64,000 nucleotides of DNA from Vibrio hyugaensis (GCF_002906655.1 NZ_CP025794.1:2728001-2792000); one strand, 5' to 3'. Shown: positions 1 through 9,426, numbered from the stretch's first letter. Notes: generated by a model from the letters alone, not told the origin. A program made the numbers and translations.

Positions 1-2
1 TT

Positions 3-782
3 CTTATTCAGTACGGTGTGAACATCATTTCTGCACTGATTATTCTGTTCATAGGTAACATTATTGTAAAAGCAGTAGCGAACAGCGTTGCGAAAGTTCT
101 TGATAAAAAGAACATGGATAAAGCGGTTGTTGAATTTGTTCACGGTCTTGTTCGTTATTTATTGTTCGTAATTGTTCTTATTGCTGCACTTGGGCGTGTT
201 GGCGTTGAAACGGCGTCTGTAGTAGCGGTAATCGGTGCGGCAGGTCTTGCTGTTGGTCTTGCCCTTCAAGGCTCTCTATCTAACTTCGCTGCTGGCGTAC
301 TGATTGTTGCATTCCGTCCATTTAAGTCTGGTGACTACGTGGAAATCGGCGGTGTAGCTGGTAGCGTTGAAGCAATTCAAATCTTTCAAACTATACTAAA
401 GACACCCGACAACAAAATGGTTGTTGTGCCGAACTCATCAGTTATCGGCGGCGCAATCACTAACTACTCTCGCCACGCTACGCGTCGTGTAGACCTAGTT
501 ATCGGTGTTTCTTACAGCGCTGATCTTAAGCAAACTAAGCAAGTTATCCGTGACGTGCTAGAAAAAGATGAGCGTATCCTGAAAGATCCTGCAATCCAAA
601 TCGGTGTCCTAGCACTAGCAGACTCTTCAGTGAACTTCGTGGTTCGTCCATGGTGTAAAACGTCTGATTACTGGGATGTTTACTTCGATTCAACTCAAGC
701 AATCAAAGAAGCGTTGGACGAAGCAGGCATCGAAATTCCATTCCCACAAATGGATGTTCATTTGAACAAAGTAGAAGCTTAA
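3..782 (+). CDS. mscS: Small-conductance mechanosensitive channel MscS (5' end outside window)
   Basis: Inner-membrane channel that opens under membrane tension and releases solutes after hypo-osmotic shock. The reading frame is open to the window edge, so the N-terminus and first membrane helix are missing; the GTG at 18 is internal. The pore-lining third helix is recognisable as GLAVGLALQGSLSNFAAG, followed by FRPFKSGDYVEIGG and the cytoplasmic beta and alpha/beta domains. The C-terminus PFPQMDVHLNKVEA matches the E. coli MscS end closely. In E. coli mscS also lies beside argO, yggE and argP. A strong terminator follows. Confidence 0.95.
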   Translation, partial: LIQYGVNIISALIILFIGNIIVKAVANSVAKVLDKKNMDKAVVEFVHGLVRYLLFVIVLIAALGRVGVETASVVAVIGAAGLAVGLALQGSLSNFAAGVLIVAFRPFKSGDYVEIGGVAGSVEAIQIFQTILKTPDNKMVVVPNSSVIGGAITNYSRHATRRVDLVIGVSYSADLKQTKQVIRDVLEKDERILKDPAIQIGVLALADSSVNFVVRPWCKTSDYWDVYFDSTQAIKEALDEAGIEIPFPQMDVHLNKVEA

Positions 783-801
783 TCCCTTCGATTGAGAACA
801 T

Positions 802-832
802 GAAAAAGCGAGGCAATGGCCTCGCTTTTTTT
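802..832 (+). terminator. Rho-independent terminator after mscS
   Basis: GCGAGG and CCTCGC pair around a six-base loop, with A-tract before and T7 after the stem. It can end mscS transcription on the + strand and, because of the flanking A-tract, may also work for the minus-strand gene that ends at 846. Confidence 0.85.
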
Positions 833-845
833 ATATCCAGATTTT

Positions 846-1328
846 CTAAAGTTCTAACAGAGTGTTACTGCCAACAAGGAGCAGACGTTTAAGTTCGCTA
901 CCTGCAAAGCCAAAGGTTAATTCGGGTAAACCTGGTGTATAAAGCAACTCATCATGCTGGTAGAGCGCCGTATCGACGATAATGGTGACATGCCTAGGTA
1001 AGCCAATAGGACAAACTGCGCCGGGTACACAACCTAGCTGCTCAATCATTTCATCGTCGCTGCAAATAGAAGGCCTTTTACCAGTCATCATTTTGATTTG
1101 TTTGGAGTCTAAACGAGAGTCTTTGTCGGTCAGGTATACAGCATAACCTTGTCCTTTTAGCTTGAGAAAAAGACTCTTAGTATGAGTGCCTGTCCAACCG
1201 AGTTGTGCGGCAACTTTGACATCGGTTTCGAAGTCGAGAATGGCTTCATGTTGCCACTCTCGAAAGGGGATGGAGAGCGCGTTGAATCGCTCTCGATTGA
1301 TTTGATGGATTTTTTCCAGTGACTCCAT
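846..1328 (-). CDS. YbaK/ProX-type aminoacyl-tRNA deacylase
   Basis: A stand-alone editing-domain protein of the YbaK/ProRS-INS superfamily, which hydrolyses mischarged aminoacyl-tRNA (typically Ala, Cys or Ser on the wrong tRNA) in the cytoplasm. Seen: THTKSLFLKLKGQGYAVYL with the conserved lysine, and GAVCPIGLPRHVTIIVD, which resembles the GSVTPFGL segment of ProXp-ala proteins. The 160-residue length fits the family. It lies 24 bases downstream of argO on the same strand, so the two may be co-transcribed. Which tRNA it edits cannot be read from the sequence. A second, different YbaK-type gene lies at about 11.6-12.05 kb. Confidence 0.8.
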   Translation of the reverse strand: MESLEKIHQINRERFNALSIPFREWQHEAILDFETDVKVAAQLGWTGTHTKSLFLKLKGQGYAVYLTDKDSRLDSKQIKMMTGKRPSICSDDEMIEQLGCVPGAVCPIGLPRHVTIIVDTALYQHDELLYTPGLPELTFGFAGSELKRLLLVGSNTLLEL

Positions 1329-1352
1329 GTCGTGTTTCTTTCCTATTTATCT

Positions 1353-1982
1353 TTACCAGTATTTGGTGACTAACTCATTCGCAAGTACAAAAGCGATAGT
1401 AAACATCATAGTGGCAACCGCAATATCGATGCCTTTTTTCACTTTTGGTTTTGAGAGCGTTGGCCCCAATTTTGCCGCACCTAATGAGAGCGTGTAGAAC
1501 CATACAAAGGAAGCCATGATGGTGCCCATAGCGAATGCGATGCGATCATTACCTTCAAACTGACCACCAATTGAACCTAAGATCACTACGGTATCTAAGT
1601 ACAGGTGCGGGTTCAACACTGTGACGGCAAGCGCGCCAAGAATTACGGTACGACGGCCTCGTGCGACGACTTCACCATTCGATTCAGAGGCGTTTGCTGC
1701 TTTGAATGCACTTTTTAGTGACAGTAAACCGTAAACACTTAAGAAGGCAATACCACCTAAAGTGACTGAGGTAAGTAGGATTTCATTTTGCGAGAGAATC
1801 GCGCCGCCACCAAAAATACCGAGCGAGATAAAAATCATATCTAGGATGCTACAGATAGTCGCAGTCGTTAGATGATGTTGACGCTTAATGCCTTGGTTAA
1901 GTACATACGCATTTTGCGCACCGATTGGAATGATCATGGTCGCACCTAAACCGAATCCTTGTAATAACACCCAAAAGCTCAC
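1353..1982 (-). CDS. argO: Arginine exporter ArgO (LysE family)
   Basis: Inner-membrane exporter of arginine (and toxic analogues such as canavanine). The LysE/ArgO signature GATMIIPIGAQNAYVLNQGI is at the N-terminus, and about six hydrophobic segments follow. I chose the GTG at 1982 (VSFWVLLQGFG) because TGAGGT lies 6-7 bases upstream and because this matches ArgO starts; an in-frame ATG at 2039 would add 19 residues. The gene is divergent from argP, its known activator in enterics, so ArgP-dependent, arginine-responsive control from the shared intergenic region is likely. Confidence 0.93.
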   Translation of the reverse strand: MSFWVLLQGFGLGATMIIPIGAQNAYVLNQGIKRQHHLTTATICSILDMIFISLGIFGGGAILSQNEILLTSVTLGGIAFLSVYGLLSLKSAFKAANASESNGEVVARGRRTVILGALAVTVLNPHLYLDTVVILGSIGGQFEGNDRIAFAMGTIMASFVWFYTLSLGAAKLGPTLSKPKVKKGIDIAVATMMFTIAFVLANELVTKYW

Positions 1983-2041
1983 AACACACCTCAACATTAG
2001 TAATAGAACAACAGAGGAAGGGAAGATAAAGCTTTTCATTA

Positions 2042-2087
2042 AATAAGTATAATTAATGATTTTAATATATTATTAGTATTACTTATT
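2042..2087. promoter_or_regulatory. argO-argP divergent control region with AT-rich inverted repeat
   Basis: AATAAGTA at 2042-2049 is mirrored by TACTTATT at 2080-2087, with very AT-rich sequence between. The repeat lies between divergent argO and argP, where ArgP is known to bind in E. coli. Its role as an ArgP site is inferred from position and symmetry only. Confidence 0.4.
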
Positions 2088-2122
2088 TGGTGTTGTTGGC
2101 GTTTATTAGGGAGGAAAAACAC

Positions 2123-3019
2123 GTGCGAGGATTGGATTATAAATGGATAGAAGCGTTAGATGCGGTAGTTCATCAGGGCAGTTTTGACCGAGCTGCTGAG
2201 CACCTTTTTGTTTCGCAATCAGCCATTTCCCAACGTATCAAACAGCTTGAGAAGTACCTTGCCCAACCGGTACTTATACGCGAGCAACCGCCAAAGCCAA
2301 CACCAATTGGTAAGAAGCTACTCGGGCTTTATCGCCGTGTCAGATTGCTTGAGCATGAAATCCTTCCTGAGCTAAAAAACGACACCACAACTCGCCCCGT
2401 TCAACTCTCACTCGCGACTAACGCCGACAGCTTAGCAACGTGGTTGCTACCGGCCTTACAAGATGTGATGAAGCATCGCCAAGTTGAACTTAAATTGACG
2501 ATCTACGGAGAATCACGTTCGATTGAAAAGCTCAGAAGTGGTGAGGTCGCAGGGGCCATCAGTTTAGAGTCACAAGCCATACCGAGTTGTCGAGCGGATT
2601 ACCTAGGGCGCATCGATTATGTTTGTGTCGCTAACCCTGAGTTCTATCAGCGCTATTTTACCGAAGGCGTGAACAATCAAACGTTAGCTAAAGCACCAGC
2701 GGTTTCCTACGATCAGTACGATGATCTGCATAAGAAGTTTTTAACTGAGCACTTTAACGTCAGACCGGATAGTGTCATCCATCACAACATTAGTAGTTCT
2801 GAAGCTTTCCTCAAAATGGCGTTAGCTGGAGTAGCTTATTGTTTGATTCCTCGACTACAGATCACCGATGAACTGGAGAAAGGGGAGCTTATCGATATTA
2901 CACCTGGCTTTTTGATGTCTTATCGCATTTATTGGCATCACTGGCAGTTGGAAACCGGAGTGCTGCAAGAGATCTCGCAAGCAATTGTGAGTTATGCTCA
3001 AAAACACTTACCGCAATAA
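2123..3019 (+). CDS. argP: LysR-family regulator ArgP (IciA)
   Basis: Transcription factor that activates argO with arginine and responds to lysine; in E. coli it also affects dapB, lysA and others. The winged helix-turn-helix is at about residues 18-40 ([18 protein letters not shown], then QRIKQLEK), followed by a LysR substrate-binding domain. The GTG at 2123 ([15 protein letters not shown]) gives the 298-residue family length and has AGGGAGG 8 bases upstream; a further start at 2087 is unlikely. It is divergent from argO, as in E. coli. Confidence 0.93.
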   Translation: MRGLDYKWIEALDAVVHQGSFDRAAEHLFVSQSAISQRIKQLEKYLAQPVLIREQPPKPTPIGKKLLGLYRRVRLLEHEILPELKNDTTTRPVQLSLATNADSLATWLLPALQDVMKHRQVELKLTIYGESRSIEKLRSGEVAGAISLESQAIPSCRADYLGRIDYVCVANPEFYQRYFTEGVNNQTLAKAPAVSYDQYDDLHKKFLTEHFNVRPDSVIHHNISSSEAFLKMALAGVAYCLIPRLQITDELEKGELIDITPGFLMSYRIYWHHWQLETGVLQEISQAIVSYAQKHLPQ

Positions 3020-3196
3020 GTTCCCACTTCGCTTGCGTTTTGAGTCGAAATTACCACGAAGTTACACAGTCAAAGTTGTGTTAGAAGTCGCTTAAGATGC
3101 TTGGATAATTGCCAGAAGTTTCTATGATGAGTCTATATACACTCCTGTTCATTGCTGTTTTATCTATTTGCTAACGCAAGACAGCAACTTATCTGC

Positions 3197-3213
3197 CATG
3201 GCTTTCATCGAGT
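3197..3213 (+). repeat. 17-base repeat, copy 1
   Basis: CATGGCTTTCATCGAGT occurs exactly here and at 11256-11272, both in non-coding DNA. The sequence around the two copies does not match, so this is a short shared word, possibly the remnant of a dispersed element. Confidence 0.5.
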
Positions 3214-3276
3214 ATCTCGCCTTGAACTCAGGCAACTGGAGTGATCTTAGTCTTTCAATACGGATGGATTTGTCGA

Positions 3277-3972
3277 ATGAAACTGTCTTCATGTTTACTT
3301 GCTTCAGCCCTAAGCCTTACCAGTATTTCTGTGTTTGCGAATGATGTGCCGAATTTTGCTCATTTATCAACCACTGGCTACGGTGAAGTTGTCGCGACGC
3401 CAGATATGGCGACTTTTTCTGTAAAGGTTGTTGATACGACCATGACGGCAGAACAGGCGAAGCAATCTGTCGATAATACGGTTGATGAGTTTCTTAAGAG
3501 CTTAGCTGATGCCGGTTTGTCGAAAGACAATATTACCAGCTCAAATCTGTACCTTGCTCCCCAGTACCACTATCCTAAATCGGGTAAAGCGGAACTTGTG
3601 GGTTATCGAGCTTCACGCAGCATTGATGTGACTGTGAGTGATTTGGCGAACTTGAATGAGTACTTGGATATGGCGCTAAAGGCGGGCATCAACCAAGTTG
3701 ACAACATTCAGCTTAAAGTAAGCAACCAATCTGAGTACCAACAAAAAGCACGCATGGCAGCGATCAAAGATGCGCAAAGCAAAGCGGCTTCTTTAGCGAC
3801 AGGTTTTGATAAGAAGTTAGGTGATGTGTGGCAGATTAACTACAACCAAATGCACGCACGCCCAGTATTGATGCGCTCTATGGCGATGGATGCAAGAGAG
3901 AGTTCAAATAGCTATCAAGATTCAACGTTGGTGATTCGTGACCAAGTGGACGTCGTATACAGGCTTAAATAG
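3277..3972 (+). CDS. yggE: SIMPL-domain periplasmic protein YggE
   Basis: Periplasmic protein of the SIMPL/DUF541 family; E. coli YggE lowers intracellular reactive oxygen, but the mechanism is unknown. A clear signal peptide (MKLSSCLLASALSLTSISVFA) begins at the ATG at 3277, so I reject the upstream GTG at 3241. STTGYGEVVATPDMA and later RASRSIDVTVSDL are typical of the family. At 231 residues it has the usual length. It follows argP on the same strand 257 bases downstream and ends in a bidirectional terminator. Confidence 0.9.
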   Translation: MKLSSCLLASALSLTSISVFANDVPNFAHLSTTGYGEVVATPDMATFSVKVVDTTMTAEQAKQSVDNTVDEFLKSLADAGLSKDNITSSNLYLAPQYHYPKSGKAELVGYRASRSIDVTVSDLANLNEYLDMALKAGINQVDNIQLKVSNQSEYQQKARMAAIKDAQSKAASLATGFDKKLGDVWQINYNQMHARPVLMRSMAMDARESSNSYQDSTLVIRDQVDVVYRLK

Positions 3973-4002
3973 TACAGATAACATTACGATTCATAGAATG
4001 AG

Positions 4003-4030
4003 AAAAGGCAGGGAAGTCCCTGCCTTTTTT
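4003..4030. terminator. Bidirectional terminator between yggE and serA
   Basis: GGCAGGGA and TCCCTGCC form a stem with A4 before and T6 after, so it can end yggE (+) and serA (-), which converge here. Confidence 0.88.
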
Positions 4031-4048
4031 GCATTTGTAAGTCAGTGA

Positions 4049-5278
4049 TCAGTGAAGGATTCGGGCACGAATGGTGCCTTCGATGCCTTTTAATTTAACT
4101 AATGCTTCTGCTGCGCGAGAGGTTTCTACGTCAATCACTACGTAGCCGATCTCAGCTGCGGTTTGTAGGTACTGGCCGGCGATGTTGATGCCGTCTTCTG
4201 CGAAAATGGTGTTGATTTGCGTCAGGATACCAGGACGGTTTTTGTGGATGTGGAGTAGACGTGAACATTCACGATGCTCTGGCAGTGATACTTCTGGGAA
4301 GTTCACGCTCGATAGTGTTGAACCATTGTCTGAGTACTTCGCCAACTTACCCGCAACTTCTACACCAATGTTCTCTTGTGCTTCTTGTGTTGAGCCACCG
4401 ACGTGTGGCGTTAGGATAACGTTGTCGAACTTCTGTAGTGGAGACTCAAACGCATCGGCGTTGGTTTTTGGCTCTACAGGGAATACGTCGATAGCTGCTC
4501 CAGAAATATGGCCTGATTCTAGGCTGTGGCATAGAGCCGGAATATCAACAACAGTACCGCGCGCCGCATTGATAAAGATAGCGCCTGGCTTCATGCGCGC
4601 GAACTCTTCCTCACCCATCATGTTTTTGGTTTCTGGCGTCTCTGGTACGTGCAAAGAAACGACGTCACATTTATTTAGTAACTCACTCATGGTGAGCACT
4701 TGTGTCGCATTACCTAGAGACAGTTTGTTTTCAATGTCGTAGTAGTAAACGCGCATGCCTAGGTTTTCGGCAATGATACCTAATTGCGTACCAATGTGAC
4801 CGTAACCGATGATGCCCAGACGTTTCCCGCGAGCTTCGTAAGAACTGTCTGCACTCTTTTTCCAAATGCCACGGTGCGCCAGTGCGTTCTTTTCTGGAAT
4901 GCCACGAAGAAGCAACAGGATTTGACCTAGAACCAACTCTGCGACGCTGCGCGTGTTTGAGAAAGGTGCGTTGAATACAGGGATACCACGCACTGAAGCA
5001 GCGTTGAGGTCTACTTGGTTGGTACCAATACAAAAACAGCCAATCGCAACCAACTTATTTGCCGCATTGATCACGTCTTTCGATAGGTTCGTTCGGGAGC
5101 GGATACCGATGAAGTGTACGTCTTTTACTGCTTCAATCAGTTCTTCCTCAGAAAGGGAACCTTTGTGATATTCAATGTTGCTGTAGCCAGCTGCTTGAAG
5201 AACTTCAACTGAAGAAGGGTGGAGTCCCTCTAGCAAGAGGATCTTAATCTTTTCTTTTTCCAGTGAAACTTTGGCCAT
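4049..5278 (-). CDS. serA: D-3-phosphoglycerate dehydrogenase SerA
   Basis: Oxidises 3-phosphoglycerate to 3-phosphohydroxypyruvate with NAD, the first committed step of serine synthesis. Seen: the Rossmann motif GIIGYGHIGTQLG, NAARGTVVDIPAL, DVFPVEP, catalytic His in LTPHVGGSTQEAQEN, and a C-terminal ACT domain (HIHKNRPGILTQINTIF) that binds serine for feedback inhibition. The start MAKVSLEKEKIK at 5278 matches E. coli SerA exactly in position and has AAGGA upstream; the longer frame to 5323 is not supported. Length is 409 residues, against 410 in E. coli. Neighbour of rpiA, as in enterics. Confidence 0.97.
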   Translation of the reverse strand: MAKVSLEKEKIKILLLEGLHPSSVEVLQAAGYSNIEYHKGSLSEEELIEAVKDVHFIGIRSRTNLSKDVINAANKLVAIGCFCIGTNQVDLNAASVRGIPVFNAPFSNTRSVAELVLGQILLLLRGIPEKNALAHRGIWKKSADSSYEARGKRLGIIGYGHIGTQLGIIAENLGMRVYYYDIENKLSLGNATQVLTMSELLNKCDVVSLHVPETPETKNMMGEEEFARMKPGAIFINAARGTVVDIPALCHSLESGHISGAAIDVFPVEPKTNADAFESPLQKFDNVILTPHVGGSTQEAQENIGVEVAGKLAKYSDNGSTLSSVNFPEVSLPEHRECSRLLHIHKNRPGILTQINTIFAEDGINIAGQYLQTAAEIGYVVIDVETSRAAEALVKLKGIEGTIRARILH

Positions 5279-5471
5279 TTTTCTCGTCCTTAAAATGGAA
5301 AGGTGGGCTAATGTGGCGCACATAAAGCAAAACCATTAAAAAGGGGATAATTAACAGTTTTGTTGGAAGACAAACGTTTCCCTGTGCGTCTTCTGTTCAA
5401 TAAAGTAACAAAAAATTTTTGCTTTGGGTAAGAAAATTACGGAATAAGGCATGCTTTTCTTAGAAAAAGGA

Positions 5472-5498
5472 AGAAAAAACGGCGCCCTAGGGCGCCGT
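5472..5498 (-). terminator. Terminator after rpiA
   Basis: The perfect palindrome ACGGCGCCCTAGGGCGCCGT (5479-5498) is followed, reading the minus strand, by T6. It ends the rpiA transcript before the serA promoter region. Confidence 0.85.
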
Positions 5499-5537
5499 CT
5501 GTAATGAAATAACAGAAAATTTAAGTCAACTAGTGAC

Positions 5538-6194
5538 TTATTCTTCTATTTTTGCACCTTCTGGTGTGCCAGTGATAACCACATCTGCACCACGGTGAGC
5601 GAATAGACCCACAGTCACAACACCCGCGATGCCGTTGATCTTATCTTCCATCTCTTTTGGGTTAGTGATTTGCATGTTGTGTACGTCTAGGATCACGTTG
5701 CCGTTGTCCGTCGTTACGCCTTCACGGTATGCAGGGTCACCACCTAGTTTTACCAATTCACGAGCTACGTAAGAGCGTGCCATTGGGATAACTTCTACAG
5801 GAAGTGGGAATTGGCCCAGTACGTCAACTGCTTTTGTGCCGTCAACGATACATACGAATTTGTCTGAAATCGCTGCAACGATTTTTTCACGAGTCAATGC
5901 AGCACCGCCGCCTTTGATCATATCGCGTGTTGCATTGATTTCATCTGCACCATCAACGTAGACATCTAGCTTCACTACGTCGTTACACTCGAATACTTCA
6001 ATACCAAGCTCTTTTAGGCGCTCAGTAGAAGCAATAGAGCTAGACACTGCACCTTTGATATCGTCTTTGATACTGCCTAGGGCATCGATGAAGTGATTCA
6101 CGGTAGAGCCAGTACCAACACCGACAATGCTGTCTTTCTCAACATATTTAAGTGCTGCCCAACCAGCCGCTTTCTTCATTTCATCTTGAGTCAT
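5538..6194 (-). CDS. rpiA: Ribose-5-phosphate isomerase A
   Basis: Interconverts ribose 5-phosphate and ribulose 5-phosphate in the non-oxidative pentose phosphate pathway. Seen: [14 protein letters not shown] (phosphate binding), [17 protein letters not shown] (the Glu/Lys catalytic region) and [10 protein letters not shown] near the C-terminus. The 218-residue length matches E. coli RpiA (219). The start is the only reasonable ATG, with AGGAG just upstream. It lies between fau and serA on the same strand and has its own terminator. Confidence 0.97.
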   Translation of the reverse strand: MTQDEMKKAAGWAALKYVEKDSIVGVGTGSTVNHFIDALGSIKDDIKGAVSSSIASTERLKELGIEVFECNDVVKLDVYVDGADEINATRDMIKGGGAALTREKIVAAISDKFVCIVDGTKAVDVLGQFPLPVEVIPMARSYVARELVKLGGDPAYREGVTTDNGNVILDVHNMQITNPKEMEDKINGIAGVVTVGLFAHRGADVVITGTPEGAKIEE

Positions 6195-6252
6195 GCCAAT
6201 CTCCTGAATAGATGTTCGTTAACGTTTGCGGCGTGATTATAGCGGGTAAGTT

Positions 6253-6846
6253 CTACTTTTCCCATTGCCAGATCTGGCTTGGAGTCACGATCTTAGGTAA
6301 TGGGATGTCCCAACTCTCTGTTGGAAGGCGTTCGACATGCTGACAATCATGAGCAATGCCGATTGGCTTGGCGCCCTCGCCAGTACTAAACCAGCGTGAG
6401 AGTGTCCGGTCATAGTAGCCTCCGCCCATACCTAAGCGATGGCCGGTACTGTCAAAACCAACTAATGGTGTGCAGATCAGGTCGAGATCTCGAACGGGCT
6501 TTAGGTAGGTGATATCGAGTTTGGGTTCTAAGATTCCATACTTATTAAACACCAACTGGTCATCGTTTACGTAATGAAGAAACAACAATTGGCCTTGCGA
6601 GAATGGGTGAATCACTGGTAGGTAAATCGACTTACCTTGTTGCCATAGCCACTCAATTAACGGTTTTGTATCGAGCTCTCCGTCGGCGGAAAGATAAATG
6701 GTGATGTGATCTGAAACTTGGATTTCTGGCAACTGTGAAAACTGTTTAATTAGATCGAGCCCTGCTTGAAACTGAGTATCACTGCACAGGCTGTTACGTT
6801 TTTCACGGATGAGTTTACGGAATTCTTGTCGAGATAGGTTTGACAT
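6253..6846 (-). CDS. fau: 5-formyltetrahydrofolate cyclo-ligase
   Basis: Converts 5-formyl-THF to 5,10-methenyl-THF with ATP, recycling an inhibitory folate. The signature GMGGGYYDRTLSRW is present and YLSADGELDTKPLIEW lies earlier. I chose the ATG at 6846 (MSNLSRQEFRKLIREKR); the longer frame to 6903 would translate through 6S RNA. The start is 6 bases beyond the 3' end of 6S RNA, the arrangement known in gamma-proteobacteria where ssrS and fau (ygfA) are co-transcribed. Confidence 0.93.
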   Translation of the reverse strand: MSNLSRQEFRKLIREKRNSLCSDTQFQAGLDLIKQFSQLPEIQVSDHITIYLSADGELDTKPLIEWLWQQGKSIYLPVIHPFSQGQLLFLHYVNDDQLVFNKYGILEPKLDITYLKPVRDLDLICTPLVGFDSTGHRLGMGGGYYDRTLSRWFSTGEGAKPIGIAHDCQHVERLPTESWDIPLPKIVTPSQIWQWEK

Positions 6847-6851
6847 AGAGA

Positions 6852-7037
6852 GGATACCCCAGGGTGCCGTTGAGGATTGTGGCCCTTGAACCAGCTGGTT
6901 CAAGGCGGATCAGCAATGATAACCGTAGGCTTCTCGGTGCATGCCAAGCTTGCTCAATAGCTATCAAGTACTAACCCTTCGGTATTGCTTATCGGCTCAG
7001 GGACTTAAATCCAACTGACGAACACCCCAGGGTAAAT
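6852..7037 (-). ncRNA. ssrS: 6S RNA
   Basis: 6S RNA mimics an open promoter and sequesters sigma-70 RNA polymerase in stationary phase. On the minus strand the 5' part reads ATTTACCCTGGGGTGTTCG and the 3' part GGCACCCTGGGGTATCC, which form the closing stem. GTCCCTGAGCCGATAA and CCGAGAAGCCT match the conserved E. coli 6S segments, and CCTTGAACC...GGTTCAAGG is the known hairpin. Location between zapA and fau is the conserved one. Ends are estimated by comparison with E. coli, about 186 nt against 184. Confidence 0.93.
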
Positions 7038-7044
7038 TTGGTAT

Positions 7045-7353
7045 CTACTGCTGTCCTTGCGTTACATTCTTAAGTGCGTTCTCTAGCGACGCAGTGAGCT
7101 TTTCCATTCGCTCCGTAATTTCTTGTTGCTGACCGTTTGATTCGTATGACTTGGTATGCAATTCATGACAAATATTTAATGCAGCAAAAGTCAGTAGCTG
7201 AATTTCATTGGTTACCTTAGTACGGTCTGTCATCTCTTTCAATCGACGATCGAGATCTTTAGCCGCTGTAATCAGTGACTCTTCTTGACCCGGTGGACAA
7301 TTCACTCGTGTCATTTTTCCAAGGATTTCAACGTCGACCGCTTGATTGCTCAT
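7045..7353 (-). CDS. zapA: Cell division protein ZapA
   Basis: Cytoplasmic FtsZ-binding protein that bundles FtsZ filaments at mid-cell. The N-terminal beta segment VDVEILGKMTRVNCPPGQEE is followed by helices and a C-terminal coiled coil (QQQEITERMEKLTASLENAL) that forms the tetramer. Length 102 residues, close to the E. coli 109. It precedes ssrS-fau on the same strand and is divergent from ygfB, both as in E. coli. Confidence 0.93.
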   Translation of the reverse strand: MSNQAVDVEILGKMTRVNCPPGQEESLITAAKDLDRRLKEMTDRTKVTNEIQLLTFAALNICHELHTKSYESNGQQQEITERMEKLTASLENALKNVTQGQQ

Positions 7354-7602
7354 GATGAATAAACTCTATATTCGCGCTATCTAAGGTATTGCTTTGTACA
7401 ACTACCGAGGAGGAAACTATAGGAAAACCGCTATTAAGATTCAAGCATTTCCCACCCTAGATAGAAAAATGGTGAAGTGATCACACAGGAATTGGACAAA
7501 TTGAGTAAATGCTGTCCAAATTTGAATTTGATAGTCGTTTCAGCCGAGTAGGCTTGATGGTAGGATAGAACGATACATTATTACGCAAGAATGAGCCCAG
7601 TT

Positions 7603-8181
7603 ATGAGTGAAATCACCCTTCCAGAATATCAATCTATTGCTGTTGAACTTAAATCCGCAAGCATTGCAGTGACGCCTGCTGAGTTACACGGGTTACTTGT
7701 CGGCATGCTAAGTGGTGGATTGGCGATTAACGATCAAACCTGGCAACCAATTTTGTTTGATTACACCAATGATGGCATGGGGTGGCCAACTACTGCACTG
7801 GCTTTTGCACAAAGCATTTTTAAAGTGACGGTAAATGAGTTGACAGGCACCTCGATGGAATTGTCTCTGTTGTTGCCTGATGAGCCAGGTGAAGAAGGCT
7901 TGTTCGCATTGGCTGATGGCCTATCTGATTTCGTTAACCATTTTATCTCAGGTTTGGGATTAGCTGGTATCGCCATGAATAAAGCGTCTGACGATGTGAA
8001 AGAGGCGTTAGCAGATCTTGAAGAGATCGCTAAGTTAGGCATTGATGAAGATGACGACCTAGGTGAGCAAGCTCAATTGCTAGAGCAAGTAATCGAACAC
8101 GTCAAAGCATGCGTATTAACTATTCATGCCGAGTTTGGCGCTCGTCCTGAAAGCAACGATAGTAAACCGACGATTCACTGA
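7603..8181 (+). CDS. ygfB: UPF0149 family protein YgfB
   Basis: Member of UPF0149 (YgfB/YecA-like fold), an all-helical cytoplasmic protein. In Pseudomonas a YgfB protein has been linked to antibiotic resistance regulation; the molecular role in Vibrio is not known. Seen: [17 protein letters not shown] near the N-terminus, [20 protein letters not shown] in the middle and a [15 protein letters not shown] segment. The start at 7603 ([10 protein letters not shown]) fits relatives; an in-frame ATG at 7591 is also possible and neither has a strong Shine-Dalgarno. The gene leads into ubiH 39 bases later; pepP, present here in E. coli, is absent. Confidence 0.85.
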   Translation: MSEITLPEYQSIAVELKSASIAVTPAELHGLLVGMLSGGLAINDQTWQPILFDYTNDGMGWPTTALAFAQSIFKVTVNELTGTSMELSLLLPDEPGEEGLFALADGLSDFVNHFISGLGLAGIAMNKASDDVKEALADLEEIAKLGIDEDDDLGEQAQLLEQVIEHVKACVLTIHAEFGARPESNDSKPTIH

Positions 8182-8220
8182 TCGTCGGTACCATTAATTG
8201 AATAGTTTCTAGAGGTTAGC

Positions 8221-9399
8221 ATGAGGCAATATGACGTTGTAATTGCTGGTGGAGCCATGGCGGGAGCCACACTTGCTTTAGCGATAGATCGCTTATCGAA
8301 AGGACAACTTCGTGTTGCCGTTGTTGAGCCGTTTAAAGCGCAATCTAATGAGCACCCTGGTTTTGACTCTCGTTCCATTGCCTTATCCTACGGGACCGTC
8401 AACACCTTACGCCATTTGCAGTTGTGGGCGGCGGTTGAGCCTTTTGCAACTCCAATAGAGCACATTCATGTGTCCGATCGTTCTCATGCGGGGATGACTG
8501 AGATTACCAAGCACGAAGTTGGTGTTGAAGCACTTGGTTACGTAGTGGAACTCGCCGATGTTGGTCGCGTCTATCAAGAGCTCTTAGATAAGAGTGAGGC
8601 GATCAGTCTGTTTTGCCCGGATTCGGTCGTGAACATCGAGCGTGAGCAAGGCAAAGCACACATTGAGCTGACGAGCGGTGAGAAGCTGGAAGCTAAGTTG
8701 CTCGTTGCTGCCGATGGCGCAGTATCGCAATGCTGTCAGCAAATCGGTTTAGAGTTGTCTGAGCATGATTTTGACCAAGTGGCAGTGATTGCGAATATCG
8801 TGACGCAAGAACCTCATCAAGGTCGTGCCTTTGAACGCTTTACCGAGAATGGCCCAGTCGCACTGCTGCCTATGAGTGACAACCGCATGTCTCTGGTTTG
8901 GTGTTTGCGTCCTGAAGAGGCGCAATCCGTTGTGAATTTGTCCGATGAAGAGTTCCTTGAGCGCCTCCAAAGCGACTTTGGTTGGCGTTTAGGTGAGATG
9001 CAAAAAGTCGGGCAACGTGCGAGTTATCCGTTGCTATTACGTTATCGTAAACAAAACATTTCGCACCGTTTTGCTATTGTTGGTAATGCAGCGCAAACCC
9101 TGCATCCAATCGCAGGGCAAGGTTTCAATCTTGGTATTCGCGATGTGGCATCGTTAGCGGAAGAGGTGGTGAAGCAAAGTGAAGATGCAGGTCGTTACCA
9201 AGGGTTAATGCGTTTTAGCCAGCGCCGTGAAGGCGATCGCAGCGAAACGATTTGGTTAACCAGCTCTCTAGTGCATATTTTCTCAAATGATTTACCGGCG
9301 ATGCGAATTGGGCGCAACCTTGCTCTCGCAACGATGGATAACCTTTCTACTTTTAAGCAGCCGCTGCTACGCCACACGCTTGGTCTAGTGAAACGATAA
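8221..9399 (+). CDS. ubiH: 2-octaprenyl-6-methoxyphenol hydroxylase UbiH
   Basis: FAD-dependent monooxygenase that hydroxylates the ring in ubiquinone biosynthesis, at the inner face of the membrane. Seen: the dinucleotide fold VVIAGGAMAGATLALAID at residues 5-22, the DG motif VAADGAVSQ near residue 160, and the FAD motif GNAAQTLHPIAGQGFNLG near residue 280 (often GDA; here GNA). 392 residues, the same as E. coli UbiH. The ATG has GAGGTTAGC upstream. It is followed by its paralogue ubiI after 27 bases. Confidence 0.94.
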   Translation: MRQYDVVIAGGAMAGATLALAIDRLSKGQLRVAVVEPFKAQSNEHPGFDSRSIALSYGTVNTLRHLQLWAAVEPFATPIEHIHVSDRSHAGMTEITKHEVGVEALGYVVELADVGRVYQELLDKSEAISLFCPDSVVNIEREQGKAHIELTSGEKLEAKLLVAADGAVSQCCQQIGLELSEHDFDQVAVIANIVTQEPHQGRAFERFTENGPVALLPMSDNRMSLVWCLRPEEAQSVVNLSDEEFLERLQSDFGWRLGEMQKVGQRASYPLLLRYRKQNISHRFAIVGNAAQTLHPIAGQGFNLGIRDVASLAEEVVKQSEDAGRYQGLMRFSQRREGDRSETIWLTSSLVHIFSNDLPAMRIGRNLALATMDNLSTFKQPLLRHTLGLVKR

Positions 9400-9426
9400 A
9401 CGGCAACGAATTAGGTAACAAAAGCA

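Noticed and set aside
4182..4742. 186-codon plus ORF opposite serA
   Set aside because: Antisense shadow, Cys/Ser-rich, without ribosome-binding site.
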